64,000 nt of DNA from CAJQPP01 sp963793465. GTDB taxonomy: Bacteria; Planctomycetota; Planctomycetia; Pirellulales; Pirellulaceae. Location of the stretch: NCBI GenBank assembly GCA_963793465.1, contig CAWCAJ010000003.1, positions 1-64,000 on the forward strand, written 5' to 3'. The notes beneath the pieces are model-generated. The model was not told the origin of the DNA. It was given only the letters and a program-made list of their open reading frames with translations, and did no database searches. Shown one piece after another: positions 37,301 to 47,014 of the stretch; positions within the stretch are counted from its first letter, which is position 1, and each line of letters starts with the position of its first letter. The translations under genes and the position numbers were made by a program.

Positions 37301-38193
37301 TGCAGGGAAGAATCACCCGTGAAAGGCGCGTCACCGGTCAACAAGGCGTACAACAGGGCACCCAGGCCGTAAACATCGGTGGCCGTTGTCAGGTTCTTGA
37401 TTTTGCCAGAGGCCTGTTCGGGCGCCATGTAACCTGGCGTACCGAGGATGGTCCCCGACTCTGTCAGTTCCGTATCCCGTTCGATGTGCTTGGCCAGACC
37501 AAAATCGGTGACGTAAGGACGACCCTCGCAGTCCATCAGCACGTTGGCCGGTTTCAGGTCGCGATGCAGGATCCCCCGCTGGTGGGCGTAATGCACGGCC
37601 CGTGAAATCGTGCTCGTAATTTCAGCCGCTTCCCGCGGTGCAATCGCATGGCGATCGATATATTCCTTCAGATTGCAACCATCGATGAATTGCATGGCGA
37701 AGAATTGCCGACCGCGATGGCTTCCAACCTCGTAGATCGAGACAATCTGGGGATGCGACAAGGCGGCCGCGGCTTCGGCCTCCACCTGAAACCGACCATC
37801 GTCGGCTCGGCCCGTGCGAATCATCTTGACCGCCACGATGCGATCGAGGCTGATTTGCCGAGCCTTGTAAATGGAGCCCATGCCGCCGACACCGATCTTT
37901 TGCAGCAGCTCAAAGTCGCCAAACATCTGAGATTGAAAATCGGTTGGGTCCAGCGAGTCCTCGGGTTCCACATTTTCCGCGTTTTCCGCCAGAGCCAGGG
38001 CCACACTCTCCATGCCACCCCAATTCTCCACAAACTCGGCGATCTCAGCAGCGAAGTCTGGAAACTGCTTCCGCAGATCCCGCAGCTCAAAATCGCCTCG
38101 CTCCAGCGCCAGCACGCATTGCTCAATCGCATCATCCAGCGTGGGAGGCGTTTCTGCCGGCAGGGCAGCATCGGATTCCGGGTACTCGATCAT
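34339..38193 (-). CDS. Membrane Ser/Thr protein kinase with WD40-type repeats
   Basis: A 1284-residue Hanks-type kinase. Glycine loop IGVGGMG at 100-106, Lys123 in 'AVKMI', catalytic 'HRDLKPANVLMD' near 209 and 'DFGLAKH' near 228. A membrane helix (SLLSAAVLALMVATTLFAVFL) lies near residue 370, so the kinase is cytoplasmic. The rest is a chain of WD40-like repeats ('FSADGSRLTVAS', 'FSPDGSQMISI', 'FSPDGEQLVTA'). It starts immediately after the sigma-factor stop (38194), as is typical of planctomycete ECF/STK pairs, so signalling between the two is likely. Confidence 0.93.
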   Translation of the reverse strand: MIEYPESDAALPAETPPTLDDAIEQCVLALERGDFELRDLRKQFPDFAAEIAEFVENWGGMESVALALAENAENVEPEDSLDPTDFQSQMFGDFELLQKIGVGGMGSIYKARQISLDRIVAVKMIRTGRADDGRFQVEAEAAAALSHPQIVSIYEVGSHRGRQFFAMQFIDGCNLKEYIDRHAIAPREAAEITSTISRAVHYAHQRGILHRDLKPANVLMDCEGRPYVTDFGLAKHIERDTELTESGTILGTPGYMAPEQASGKIKNLTTATDVYGLGALLYALLTGDAPFTGDSSLHILRRVVDEPATSPRLVNAHVGRDLETICLKCLEKSPDLRYHSAEDLANDLGRYLNHQPVMARPVSQSERIWRWCKRNPAVSLLSAAVLALMVATTLFAVFLAFSERNTRLLSQENNRRETTLNQELGLALERATEERTNLLMTNGLWQASVENVGEALLWFSEAADLNRQDPLRSRINLVRSQSWLHQHPLPVAATLLRQEYCDPDRSDAISFRSGKPQVLYRCGPKFVVWDYQRDEQWHLQESFPQITSALWRPDGMSLIVACQDGRVLAVDPDFRHDKLLFALDAPVTRMLFSADGSRLTVASGNGVFVWNMRAAQFVGEALLHSRPVIYMASDQQGDRLITVESGKQGRVFAVSQQGLDPLFRFDCHFVSVVDRRRPVWPVFIDQDRAILVRTGEQDVLLLDPATGAEIGRVDYARPAYSVAVSSDGSRLVAGSYDHAQHLRFSGMDFSGMEQGKPTGEKQQSAVVARPSFLNAEEREFMHDQRVMTVDISRQGLVATGGWNGEVRIWQLDQPPDGDLLVQKQIKPVSILPHQTRVQRVAFSPDGSQMISIQIDGLVRLWQVPDYRPNGYAVPVAAGGSLVKVVNQDHWITCGMSRWTGHMANATLHRIDDGSVRGGMAGQELETVGHLLDAACSPDHRRLATVHAGPSRKGDGKAGVLRFWSLPEGKPDPTEIPMPSEPRSVAFHPSAPQLAVCTARMELVIVDTETRETMMLPLEEEDKNWLSTEVFPNAPFNQQLAYSPDGSSLLVWNSASEGLWVWDTAERKLRFPRVSNGGWPVLGAAFSPDSRWIAIAAGRYARARILDAHSGQCIHEFPHGSVVHSSRFSPDGEQLVTACRDGFAKVYQWRSEKLVLDQLSHEGDVLEAVWSDDARFILTLGNDRQIRVWNASDGSLALRPLTVPHGTSQLLIAANSRYVIAAGELTAIRVFDLNPIQREPERDLETVRQISELLSNKTIIDGALVTLSAEAWYQRWQAIKGSGTN

Positions 38194-38877
38194 TTATGAC
38201 GCAAGAGACTTTCGCAGCGACTTAAGTCCTCGGTAAAGCAAGCCTGCCACAGCTGACTGGCTGCGGTCCATGCTCGAGGCCACTTCCGCCAGCGAGCGGC
38301 CTTGCAAGTGATGCAGCACAATCACTTCCTGCTGGGGTAACGGCAAGCGTTGAATGGCCTCGGAGAGCTGGAACGCTTGTTCGGCGCGGTGAACACACAG
38401 GCTGGGTGAGGTCTGGTCCGCAGCAATTCGTTCCGCGGGACTCTGAAACGACTCCAGCAAACCACCCTGCAACGGTAACTCTCTGGCAACATCACGCTTT
38501 TGCCGACGCAGTGCGCGAATCGCATCCGTAATATTGTTGCTCAGGATCTGGCTCAGCCATTTCGCCATCTCGCCTTCGCTGGAACCGCGAAACTGATCCA
38601 ACTTTTCGTGGGCATCCAGTAACGTCTGCTGCACGATATCGGAAGCCTCCACCCGGGCGCGAAATTGTGGAGAAACACCCATGGCCTGCAGCCGCAGAAA
38701 GCTGCGGTAACGACCCAGTTCACGCACGGATCTCGATCGGCAGGTGCTGTCGATGGCTGGTGGCTGCCCCTGTAAAACCCGGGTTGGCTGGTCCTGGTCC
38801 TGGTCCGCGACGGCGTCCGATTGGCATTGGCATCGATTTTTTACGATCACGTCAAATTCCCGTGGAAAACGCTGCAA
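38194..38877 (-). CDS. ECF-type RNA polymerase sigma factor
   Basis: A 227-residue sigma factor of the group paired with Ser/Thr kinases in planctomycetes. Region 2 reads 'FRARVEASDIVQQTLLDAHEKLDQFRGSSEGEMAKWLSQILSNNITDAIR'; region 4 is 'LSEAIQRLPLPQQEVIVLHHLQGRSLAEVASSMDRSQSAVAGLLYRGLKSLRK'. The first 40 residues are poorly conserved and the true start may be later. It ends against the kinase gene with no gap. Confidence 0.9.
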   Translation of the reverse strand: MQRFPREFDVIVKNRCQCQSDAVADQDQDQPTRVLQGQPPAIDSTCRSRSVRELGRYRSFLRLQAMGVSPQFRARVEASDIVQQTLLDAHEKLDQFRGSSEGEMAKWLSQILSNNITDAIRALRRQKRDVARELPLQGGLLESFQSPAERIAADQTSPSLCVHRAEQAFQLSEAIQRLPLPQQEVIVLHHLQGRSLAEVASSMDRSQSAVAGLLYRGLKSLRKSLAS

Positions 38878-39230
38878 TCCCGCATTCGATTATAGACGCT
38901 TTCCGGAAAACACCTGGGCGCCCTTTTTTCAAATTTTTTTGGACAAATCGATGAGGCACGTTGGCCCGCGTGGTTTTGCCGGCCACGTGGACCGGTGAAA
39001 TCCCCACTGGCTGGAGGTTGGCATCACTCTGGTCTTCAATCGCATGGTCCCCTACGCCGACCAGGCTACCGCATTTTTGCGGAGAAAGTCCGAGTAACAA
39101 CCGCAGTAACGACGCCTGTACCCCTGAAGCCTTCCCAAGTGCCGAGAACAATCGAACCGTCCCCCAGGGCTCTTGTTCGTCGCCAGGCAGTACGATTTCC
39201 CAACCCAACCCATCAGACGCAAGACAAGTC
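38878..39230. other. 353-bp divergent region
   Basis: Lies between the sigma factor and the giant repeat-protein gene. An A/T-rich stretch at 38925-38945 (TTTTTTCAAATTTTTTTGGA) could hold promoters. No gene is supported. Confidence 0.4.
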
Positions 39231-42200
39231 ATGTTGCTGAAACACCCACGGAACGTCCGCCAGCCAAACCCATCCAGAAAAACGTCGGCCGGCCAGCCCA
39301 GCCTGGGTTTCGAAGCCTTGGAGGCGCGGCAGTTACTGGCCTTCGATTTTCTGTTTGATGGTTCCACCCTGACTCTCACGCAGGTTGCCGACGACGGCAT
39401 CATCACGATTGCCAACTCCGGTCCTGGCAACGCCTTTCAGGTTAACGACGGCGCTGGTCTGGTCGCCTATCAAGCCGCCGACCATCTGGTCGTGGAGTTG
39501 ATGGACAACACCAGTCATCTCAGTTTTGCCATCGAGAACCCGCATACCGGGAACGTGCAGATCGATGCAGGAAACGGAAATCGCTCGATTCTGTTTGTCG
39601 GGGGTAGCAACCAGATCGATGGTGACCTGCTGATTCAGTCGGGTGCGGGTGATCAAATGCTGAGCCCAGCGCACGTGAATCCGCTGCTGGTCGGAGGCAC
39701 CGTTGAGATTTCAACGGATTCCGGAAACGACATGCTGACGTTCCTCGACTCGTTTTCCATCGGTGGCGATTTGCAGGCCTCGAACGTACGGAACATTGAT
39801 GTCCAGTCGGGAATGAATCTTGCCGGCAGTCTGATTGTCAACAACACGCTCAACGAGGGTGAATACCAGCTTGAGAAAACCTCGGTCGTGCCCTCCAGCA
39901 TCGGCGGCGACCTGGTTTACAACGGGCATGAAGGACTTGATTTCCTTGATCTTGCGTTGATCACCGTCGACGGAGATGTCATCGTCGACCTGAACGACGG
40001 TTTTACGGCCGGTGTCTCCAACCAGTTGCTGGCGCTGGACAGCATGGAATTTGACAACCTGTTTCTGACTTCGGGCGACAATACCAACGTTGATGCCAAC
40101 ATCTGGTCATCGGTTACCGCCAACGGCAACATTGCGATTGACCTGGGTGAAGGCGATAACACATCCATCCTGAACGGTGTAATCAACGGGGACACCATCA
40201 GCTACGCGGGTCAAAGCGGCGTGGATCTTGTTTCCTATGCCATGTCCGGCGGCGTGAGTCAGCAGTTGCATGCCTCGCTGGGGGCGGGGATTGATTCGTT
40301 TACGCTGTTTGATGGCTCGACGTTGGGCAATCTCAACATCGACTTCGGCGGAATCGACGATCAGTTTGTCAACGCCTGGGGGGATTTCACGTTTGATGCC
40401 CAGCTAACGGGGTTGGACTTTTTCGATCATGTGTACGAACTGGCCACGGACACATTGACCATGTCAGAAATACCCAACGTCCTGGTCGGTGATCTGACCG
40501 TCTTTTCTGACCCGGTGACGTTCTCCTTCATCACCACGGGTGACGCCATCACGGCAGCCAACACACTGAATATCCGGTTGCTGGACGGCGGCGCCCGAAA
40601 TCTTGAGCTGGTTTTGACTCACAACGTGGGAACCTTGAACGTAGATCTCGGCGACGGCGACCGCACCCTGGAATTCAATGCACCCGTCAATATCTTCGAT
40701 GATGGAATCAGCATTTCAGCAGGCGCAGGCAGCCAGGAAGTCTTCCTGGATGCGGTTGGTCCCCTGGTGTCTCATGGTGAGCTGCTGATCGATTTGGGCC
40801 AAGCCGCCGACGCCGTTTTTTCCAGTGCCAACGGGCTGCTGGTGGCCGGGGATTTCGTGATGTTGGGCGTCAACACATTCATCAACGATGGCCTGATGGG
40901 TGTCAATGGCAACCTGATTCTTGACGTGTCGATGGAATCGGAAGAAACCCTTTTCATCGAACAGCACGAAATGCTGGTTTCCGGTGACATGTTTGTTTAT
41001 GGGGGCGGCAGCAAGGATTACATTCTGTTTGCCCCCTCTGTGGCATCCACCATTCAGGGGAATTTGTATGTCGATTTGGCCGACAATCTGGGTGCCGGCG
41101 TGCAACTTCTTCGACTCGAACCCAATACCACGATCGGCGGAAATGTGACCATGCTTTCCACCAGCGAATCTGAACATCGACGTGTTCCGCAGCGAACCTG
41201 GTGCGGTGATCGAGGGCAATACGGTGGTCGATCTGGGCGACGGCAACAATGTGGGGTTGTTTCGACATGAAAACCTGGGTGACCTGATCAAGTTCACCGG
41301 TGGCTCAGGTGTGGATGACGTCCTGGTGGACCTCAGCGGAACGCCCGCTACGCTCAATTTCAGCCTGGGTGCCGGAGACGACATCTTCTGGGTGGAACCG
41401 GGCGTGCTGGTGGGTGACTTCCTGCGGATTGACTTTGGCGGGGGTAACGACAATTACACCAACCTGCTGGGAGCCTTCACCTTCGACGCCCGGTTGCTGA
41501 ATTTCCGGGGCTTCAGCAGTTTCTACCAGCCAGGCGAGGATTCCCTGAACATTGTGCAAGTGGCAGACCTCGGCAACGTGGCGATTGACAACAATGGACC
41601 CGGCAATACGATTCAGCTGGATAGCGACGGTGGCAGCTATGAAATCACACCGTCATCCCATCTGCGACTGAACCTGCTGCCCAACAGCAGCTTGGATGTG
41701 GCCATCGACCTGGGTGCCCCGCTGGCCGGTGATCTGACGTTGAGCCTGAAAAGCGGGGATCGAGATGTGTATTTCGCCGGAGCGTCCAATGTTGTGCAGG
41801 GAGATTTGCGGATCGTTGCAGCGGATGGCAATCAGAATATTCATCTGGCCGAAAATGCCAACCTGTCAGTGACCGGAGATATGGTGGTCAATCTGCGGGA
41901 CGGTACCGACATGCTGATCGACGGCGGCAACGAAATCCATGTGGGCGGAAACATGATCTTGCGAAATGTGGATCATCTGGAAGTTGCCAACCTGCTTGTG
42001 GTCGGCGGCAACATGACGATGGTCTCGCACTGGTACACGCAGGACACGCGACTGGACAATGATGGCCAGTTGCAGATCAACGGACGCTTCACGTATCTGG
42101 GAAGTGACGGGGCCGACGATGTGTTGTTGAGCGGCAATGTCACGATTGGTGACGAAATCTACATTGACCTGGGCGACAACCTGACCGCCGGCTTGGGTCA

Positions 42201-42606
42201 AGACGTGGTATTGGCCAACGGTTTTGCAGCAGCGGGTCGCGTTACGATTCACGGCGGCACGTCGGTGGCAGGGAATACGATGGTGACGGATGCCAACACC
42301 ATGATCGGCGGGGATTTCATCGTCGACTTCTCATTGGCGACGACTCCCAATACAGCGATCTTCAGTGGCGTTTACGGTGGAGACTACGGGACTTACCGCG
42401 GGGGTCAGGCCAGAGACCAGGTCTCGTTTGACGCCCAGGCTGAAGATATGGAATGGGCCAGTTTGTTGCACGGGGGTGACGACGAGTACGTGTTGGGTAT
42501 GAATACCCACCTGCTCAACAAGTATCTGGATTTCGGGATTGGCACGGATCAGTTCCTGGACGAACACATCGAGATCTTCCCGATCAGCGTCTTGAACCTG
42601 CCCTAA
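39231..42606 (+). CDS. Giant extracellular beta-repeat protein, one frameshift
   Basis: Two overlapping frames (to 41270 and from 41182) encode one protein of about 1,120 residues: the sense changes frame near 41165 (end of '...NVTMLSTSE', then 'NIDVFRSEPGAVIEGNT'). The N-terminus has a basic start and 'FEALEARQLLAF', a motif common at the N-terminus of large exported planctomycete proteins. The rest is a chain of Gly/Asp/Asn-rich repeats ('GDLxIxxGxGDxxLxxAxxxxLxVxGxxxIDLGxGxDxxxF'), reading as a right-handed beta-helix or adhesin-like rod. A read error or true decay cannot be told apart here. Confidence 0.75.
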
Positions 42607-42722
42607 TCCGGCAGCAAACATTGCTCTGCCAACTGGTTTGCTGAGATGGCCTTTCCAGATGCCTGTCAGGTTCAGTAAGTCGGCAGCCTGTCCCCTTCGT
42701 CAGCGTCCCATTCGTCAGCGGA

Positions 42723-44082
42723 TCAGGGAGCCCGGATGGGTCCGCCGTAGGCCACCAACAACAGGATCAACAGGGCCACGATGCTGACCATGATGACCGT
42801 ATCGAGGATGCCCATCGTATGGTCGTTTTCCAGCAATGCGGCCAACGTGTGGAAGGTCGGAAACAGGAAGATCAGCAGCAAAATATTGGGTACCGAAAAC
42901 GGAATGGGAAAATCGGGATGAGCGGGATTGATGAACGCCTGGTAGCAGGCAATGGAGCCGAGAGTGAAGGGCACAATCAGAAACAACAGCTGCGTGATTC
43001 CGCCAAACGCGTTCGCCAAGGCGATGCCGTATTCCTGTTTTCGGTGCGACGTCCAGAGAATCACGTACTCACTCATGCCAGCGAAGCCTGCCAGAATGAT
43101 GGCAGCATGGATGCCGCTGAGTCCCAGTTGATCGATCGCGATTTCGGCGAACCTGGCCACGCGTTCGCCACCCAGAAAGGCTCCCAGGATACCCAGCGCC
43201 AGTAGCAACAGGATCAGACCCAGGTTGCTTTGCTTGACGTTCTTGTAAACCAGCCTGCGGCGGTCCGTCATCTCCTGTTCACTCAGTTCGAGGACTGCCT
43301 GCACTTCTTCCTCTTCATCACCCAGGTCCTGAAGCAGCTTGACCAGATAGACGACAAAAATCGTCAGCAGCAAAACAGCGATCACCGCCATGTCGAGCGC
43401 GCTAAAAGCCTGTTTAGGGTGCTCACTGCTGGTGGTGAAGACCAGCATCGTCAAACCCAAAACCAGTCCCAAGGCACCCCCACCGATCAGGACCTGGGTT
43501 CCCGCGTCCGTGATCGGCTCGGGCATCAGGAAACGGCCGCGTTGGTCGCGTGGCAAAAAGTACGAGTAGATACTGAACACCAGGGCATTGTTGTAGATCG
43601 TGACCATGGAAAGCACGAATGCGGTCAGGGGGCTGATCGGTACCAGGAAGGCGATCACCACGCACTCGGGCAGTGTGGCCAGGATCTCGGCAACGGTTCC
43701 CGCCACGTAATGGCTCCAGCCCATCCGCGATGCAAAACGCTCCGTGGCCGTGACCAACACTTGGCAGGCAACCTGCAAAATGATCAAGCCGACAACCAGC
43801 GACAGAACCGCAGTCCCAAATCGGCGGCATCTCGACACCGCCGGCCTCCAGCAGATACAGCAGCAGCCACAGCAGGTACCCCACCACCATCCGCCGACTC
43901 CAGGGCGGGATGCGATGCTTGAGCAATTTGGACGGGCTTCCCAGATGCAGTATCGACAAGCGATCCGGATTAATGCCGGCTTCGTGCAACGCGCGATCCG
44001 CTGCCGGTTCAGCGCCCGGCAGCCCGGCTGCCACTTCCGGCTTTTCCACGTCTCTTGGGACTCGATGTTTCGCGTCGCTCAT
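42723..44082 (-). CDS. CaCA-family cation/Ca2+ exchanger, frameshift near the N-terminus
   Basis: The clear part, 42723-43838 (GTG, 371 residues), has nine to ten membrane helices and two inverted alpha-repeats: 'AGTVAEILATLPECVVIAFL' and 'GFAGMSEYVILWTSHRKQEYGIALANAFG', the G-x-x-x-E-x-x-x-S-like motifs of calcium/cation antiporters, joined by an acidic loop (DEEEEVQAVLEL). A frame ending in 'RRMVVGYLLWLLLYLLEAGGVEM' joins it from ATG 44082 if one base changes near 43820. That would supply the first membrane helix and a soluble start. Ion specificity is unknown. Confidence 0.75.
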
Positions 44083-44268
44083 CAATCGCCCGCAGACCAA
44101 GGGAAGGTGCCGAGTTGATATTGCCTGACCCCAGCCGGGCAGCTGCCGATTCCACAGGCGGAATCACACGACCCGGCAACGACAAGCCTGCGATAACGCG
44201 TTTCGTGTCGCCGCCGCGTAATGGCGATCAACAGGACCGCAACCCTGGTGCGCACACGCGTCAAGTCC

Positions 44269-44328
44269 GAACGACTCGCATTGGAACGACTCGCGTTGGA
44301 ACGACTCGCGTTGGAACGGCTCGCACTA
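44269..44328. repeat. Tandem 15-bp repeat, four units
   Basis: GAACGACTCGCGTTG and close variants at 44269, 44284, 44299 and 44314; the last unit overlaps the stop end of the DUF1579 gene. In the minus frame it reads NASRS-type pentamers, with no sign of being coding. Confidence 0.85.
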
Positions 44329-44898
44329 GCGTGTCCCATCCTGCCGTCGACGTTTGGCGGTGCCGGTCATGAACACCGTCCAGGTGCCGTCTTCAGCCTG
44401 CATGGATGACGTGGTAACGATTGTGTCGTCATCCTTGAATTCGAAGGCGTCCTGATACCGGGCCATCTTTCCGTCGCCGGTCATCGTGGGGCCTTCTGCC
44501 GACAGCACGAGTTTCCGGCCCGACTCGTCGACCGTACCTTGATAATGCCACAGATGATTGATCATCGAATCGGCCCAGATTCCAACATACTTTTTCTGCT
44601 GTGGGTCAAAGCCGATCATCTGAATGGAGTCCATCTTCATCCCTGCGATTTCGGTGTTCGAGGCGTTCACCAACCAGAGTTTTCCCAGCATCGACGACTT
44701 CATGACTGCCTTGGCGGTGATGGACGGCTGTCCCTCACCCGGCGAGCCTTCGCTGACAACCTCCCATTCTCCCACAAATTTCTGCAGGAAATCGTGTTCC
44801 GGAGCGGGCCCCGACATCTCCGGGATTCCCTGCGCGGACATCAACGGCGCTAAACCAAAAGTCAGAAACAGCGTGACCAGGGCAATCCGGATTTTCAT
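44326..44898 (-). CDS. Exported DUF1579 family protein
   Basis: 190 residues; ATG 44898 follows GGAG by nine bases and opens a signal peptide ending near 'PLMSAQG'. The pattern 'HDFLQKFVGEWEVVSEG', 'GKLWLVNASNTEIAGMKMDSIQMIGFDPQQKKYVGIWADSM' and 'YQDAFEFKDDDTIVTT' is that of DUF1579, a lipocalin-like exported domain of unknown role. The C-terminus runs into a tandem repeat, so its last residues may be altered. Confidence 0.85.
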   Translation of the reverse strand: MKIRIALVTLFLTFGLAPLMSAQGIPEMSGPAPEHDFLQKFVGEWEVVSEGSPGEGQPSITAKAVMKSSMLGKLWLVNASNTEIAGMKMDSIQMIGFDPQQKKYVGIWADSMINHLWHYQGTVDESGRKLVLSAEGPTMTGDGKMARYQDAFEFKDDDTIVTTSSMQAEDGTWTVFMTGTAKRRRQDGTR

Positions 44899-45158
44899 TG
44901 AGATCTCTCCGCAAGAAGTATCCCGAGCAGGGAAGGCAAGTGAGTTGACATGCAGCAATCTACTTGGATCCCGGTGGCTTCTCAAGCGAACCCGTCCCTT
45001 TTATGCCCGAAAAGCCCCAAGACCGCATCCAAAAACCCCACCAGACTGCTTGAATAGATGGTGTTCATTCAGGAAACTGCAGTCAGTCCATGGAAATCCT
45101 CGGCGACGTTCGGTGCCGGGTTTTAGTCACTCCGTTTCCAGTAAGCAGATCAAAGAAA

Positions 45159-45536
45159 ATGCAGGTTAACATCAACAGCGACAGTCAAGTCGACTTGAAA
45201 GAGCAATCGATTGAACAATGGCAACAGCAGGTTGCTGATTCCCTACAGCGTTTCAGTGATTGGATCACACGGGTGGAAGTCCACCTGACGGACGAGAACA
45301 GTCAGGCCAAAGGGGGCCCGGATGACATCCGCTGTCTGATCGAGGCTCGTCCAGCGAGTCGACAGCCCGTCAGCGTGGAGGTGCGTGCCGCCACGGCCGA
45401 GCAGGCCCTGTTAGAGGGTGCCAGGACCATGAAACGCCGCTTGGCGACCATGCAGGACAAAGCCCGCACGGAAAGTCGAGACCGCGCATTGAACAAAACC
45501 TGCCGTAACCGTCTGCTGACCATGGTGGAGGCCTGA
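45159..45536 (+). CDS. Ribosome-hibernation (HPF/RaiA)-like protein
   Basis: 125 residues resembling the sigma-54 modulation/S30AE domain: 'LQRFSDWITRVEVHLTDENSQAKGGPDDIRCLIEARPASRQPVSVEVRA' carries the RVEVHLTDEN...D.RC.IEAR pattern. The end is a basic helix. Such proteins bind the 30S decoding region and silence ribosomes under stress. Divergent relatives also occur outside ribosomes. ATG 45159 has a weak ribosome site. It is followed by the baeRF gene 168 bp later, across the 14-bp repeat. Confidence 0.8.
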   Translation: MQVNINSDSQVDLKEQSIEQWQQQVADSLQRFSDWITRVEVHLTDENSQAKGGPDDIRCLIEARPASRQPVSVEVRAATAEQALLEGARTMKRRLATMQDKARTESRDRALNKTCRNRLLTMVEA

Positions 45537-45570
45537 TGGTTGGTGCAGCGTCACAGGCCTCCACTCGCAG

Positions 45571-45676
45571 TCTTCAATTCGCAGGTTTTAATTCGCAGGT
45601 CTTCAATTCGCAGTCTTCAATTCGCAGTCTTCAATTCGCAGTCTTCAATTCGCAGGCTTCAATTCGCAGTCTTCAA
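45571..45676. repeat. Tandem 14-bp repeat, seven to eight units
   Basis: Degenerate copies of TCTTCAATTCGCAG between the hibernation-like gene and the baeRF gene. Length polymorphism is expected here. The array is AT-richer than its flanks. Confidence 0.85.
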
Positions 45677-45704
45677 TTTACGGGCCTCAGAACAGGAGCA
45701 CCCC

Positions 45705-46859
45705 ATGTCCCATGAAATATCGGAAGGCCTGTTACGGCAGTTGATCCAGCCGGCCGAAAATGCGGCGGCCTGTGTCTCGATCTATCTGCCGACTCACAGG
45801 AACCACGTGGCCGGCCGACAGGATTCAATTCGCTTCAAAAACCTGGCCCGAACGGCGGTCGAACGACTGCATCAGTCCGAGGGCACCGCTGCGGACGAGA
45901 TTGCCCGGATTGAGCAGCAGTTGGCGAGCCTGACCGAGGATACTGAATTCTGGAGACACCGCTCTTCCGGTATGGCCTGGTTATCTCGGGCAGGCACGAC
46001 CTGGGTGCTGGACCTGCCCCGGCCGGTACCGGAGTTGGTTGTGGTGGCTGATTCATTGCATATCAAACCGCTGATCCGGATCACGCAGTCGGCCGACCGT
46101 TATCATGTGCTCGCGTTGACCCGGCATTCCGCCAAACTGTACGCCGGGACGCGGGATCACCTGCAGGAAGTTGAGATTGCCGAAGTCCCGGCGACGATCA
46201 AAGAGGCATTGGGGAGTGAGTTGACGGAACCGCACCTGGGTGCCGCTTCCTACGGTGGCACCAGTCAAACCATGTTTCATGGTCACGGATCCAAGGACGC
46301 CGAGGTCGACAAGGATCGCGATCGCTACTTTCGAGCGGTCGCCGCCGCCGTCGAACGATACTGGTCGAATCCCACAAGCCTGCCCTTGGTGCTGGTGGCC
46401 CTGGCAGAGCACCACCACGATTACCAACGGGTCTCGAACGATCGCTTTCTGCTACCGCAGGGCGTGCAAAAGGACCCCTCGTCCATGAGTGTCGACCAGT
46501 TGCGGGAAGCCACCTGGGAATGTGTCCGTCAGAGTTTCGACCGTCAACTATCCGAATACATCGAGCGTTTGGGTGACGCCCAATCCAGTCAGAAGGGATC
46601 GGTCGTCGTTTCCGAGGTGGCTCGCGAAGCTGCCCAGGGACGCGTGGATTTGCTGTTGCTGGAAGCAGACGCCAGCCTTCCCGGTCGATTGGATGTGGCC
46701 AGCGGAGACATCCATTCGGTCGAACCCGACCAGACGGATGTGGATGATGTGCTGGACGATCTGGCCGAACTGGTCATCGCGCGGGGCGGCAAGGTGCGAA
46801 TCCTGCATGCCGGTTCGCTGCAGACGCCTGCCGGGATGGGCGCCATCTATCGCTACTGA
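45705..46859 (+). CDS. baeRF-type (archaeo-eukaryotic release-factor-like) protein
   Basis: 384 residues; ATG 45705 follows AGGAG by six bases. The start 'SIYLPTHRNHVAGRQDSIRFKNLARTAVERL' and the end 'RGGKVRILHAGSLQTPAGMGAIYRY' match a bacterial family of archaeo-eukaryotic release factor (baeRF) proteins. Its central part 'RYFRAVAAAVERYW...PLVLVALAEHHHDYQRVS' is typical. These relatives of eRF1 are thought to act on stalled ribosomes or on tRNA, though most are uncharacterised. Two genes on, the Ro60 gene is in the opposite direction. Confidence 0.85.
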   Translation: MSHEISEGLLRQLIQPAENAAACVSIYLPTHRNHVAGRQDSIRFKNLARTAVERLHQSEGTAADEIARIEQQLASLTEDTEFWRHRSSGMAWLSRAGTTWVLDLPRPVPELVVVADSLHIKPLIRITQSADRYHVLALTRHSAKLYAGTRDHLQEVEIAEVPATIKEALGSELTEPHLGAASYGGTSQTMFHGHGSKDAEVDKDRDRYFRAVAAAVERYWSNPTSLPLVLVALAEHHHDYQRVSNDRFLLPQGVQKDPSSMSVDQLREATWECVRQSFDRQLSEYIERLGDAQSSQKGSVVVSEVAREAAQGRVDLLLLEADASLPGRLDVASGDIHSVEPDQTDVDDVLDDLAELVIARGGKVRILHAGSLQTPAGMGAIYRY

Positions 46860-46949
46860 GACCGGGCATCCCGCTCTATCCCGGGTCGACAGGTCCTCAA
46901 CCGGCGACCCTCGATGGACAGACTCTCGATGGCCAAAAAGGGAAAGGCC

Positions 46950-46990
46950 AAAAAAAACGCCCGCGGACCGGATCACCGATCACGCGGACG
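46950..46990 (-). terminator. Intrinsic terminator of the Ro60 gene
   Basis: Read on the minus strand: CGTCCGCG (46990-46983) and CGCGGGCG (46965-46958) pair over 8 bp (one wobble) around a partly paired loop, followed by eight T (46957-46950). It lies 25 bp after the Ro60 stop codon. Confidence 0.75.
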
Positions 46991-47014
46991 TGGATTCACT
47001 CTTGCCTGCCAGGT

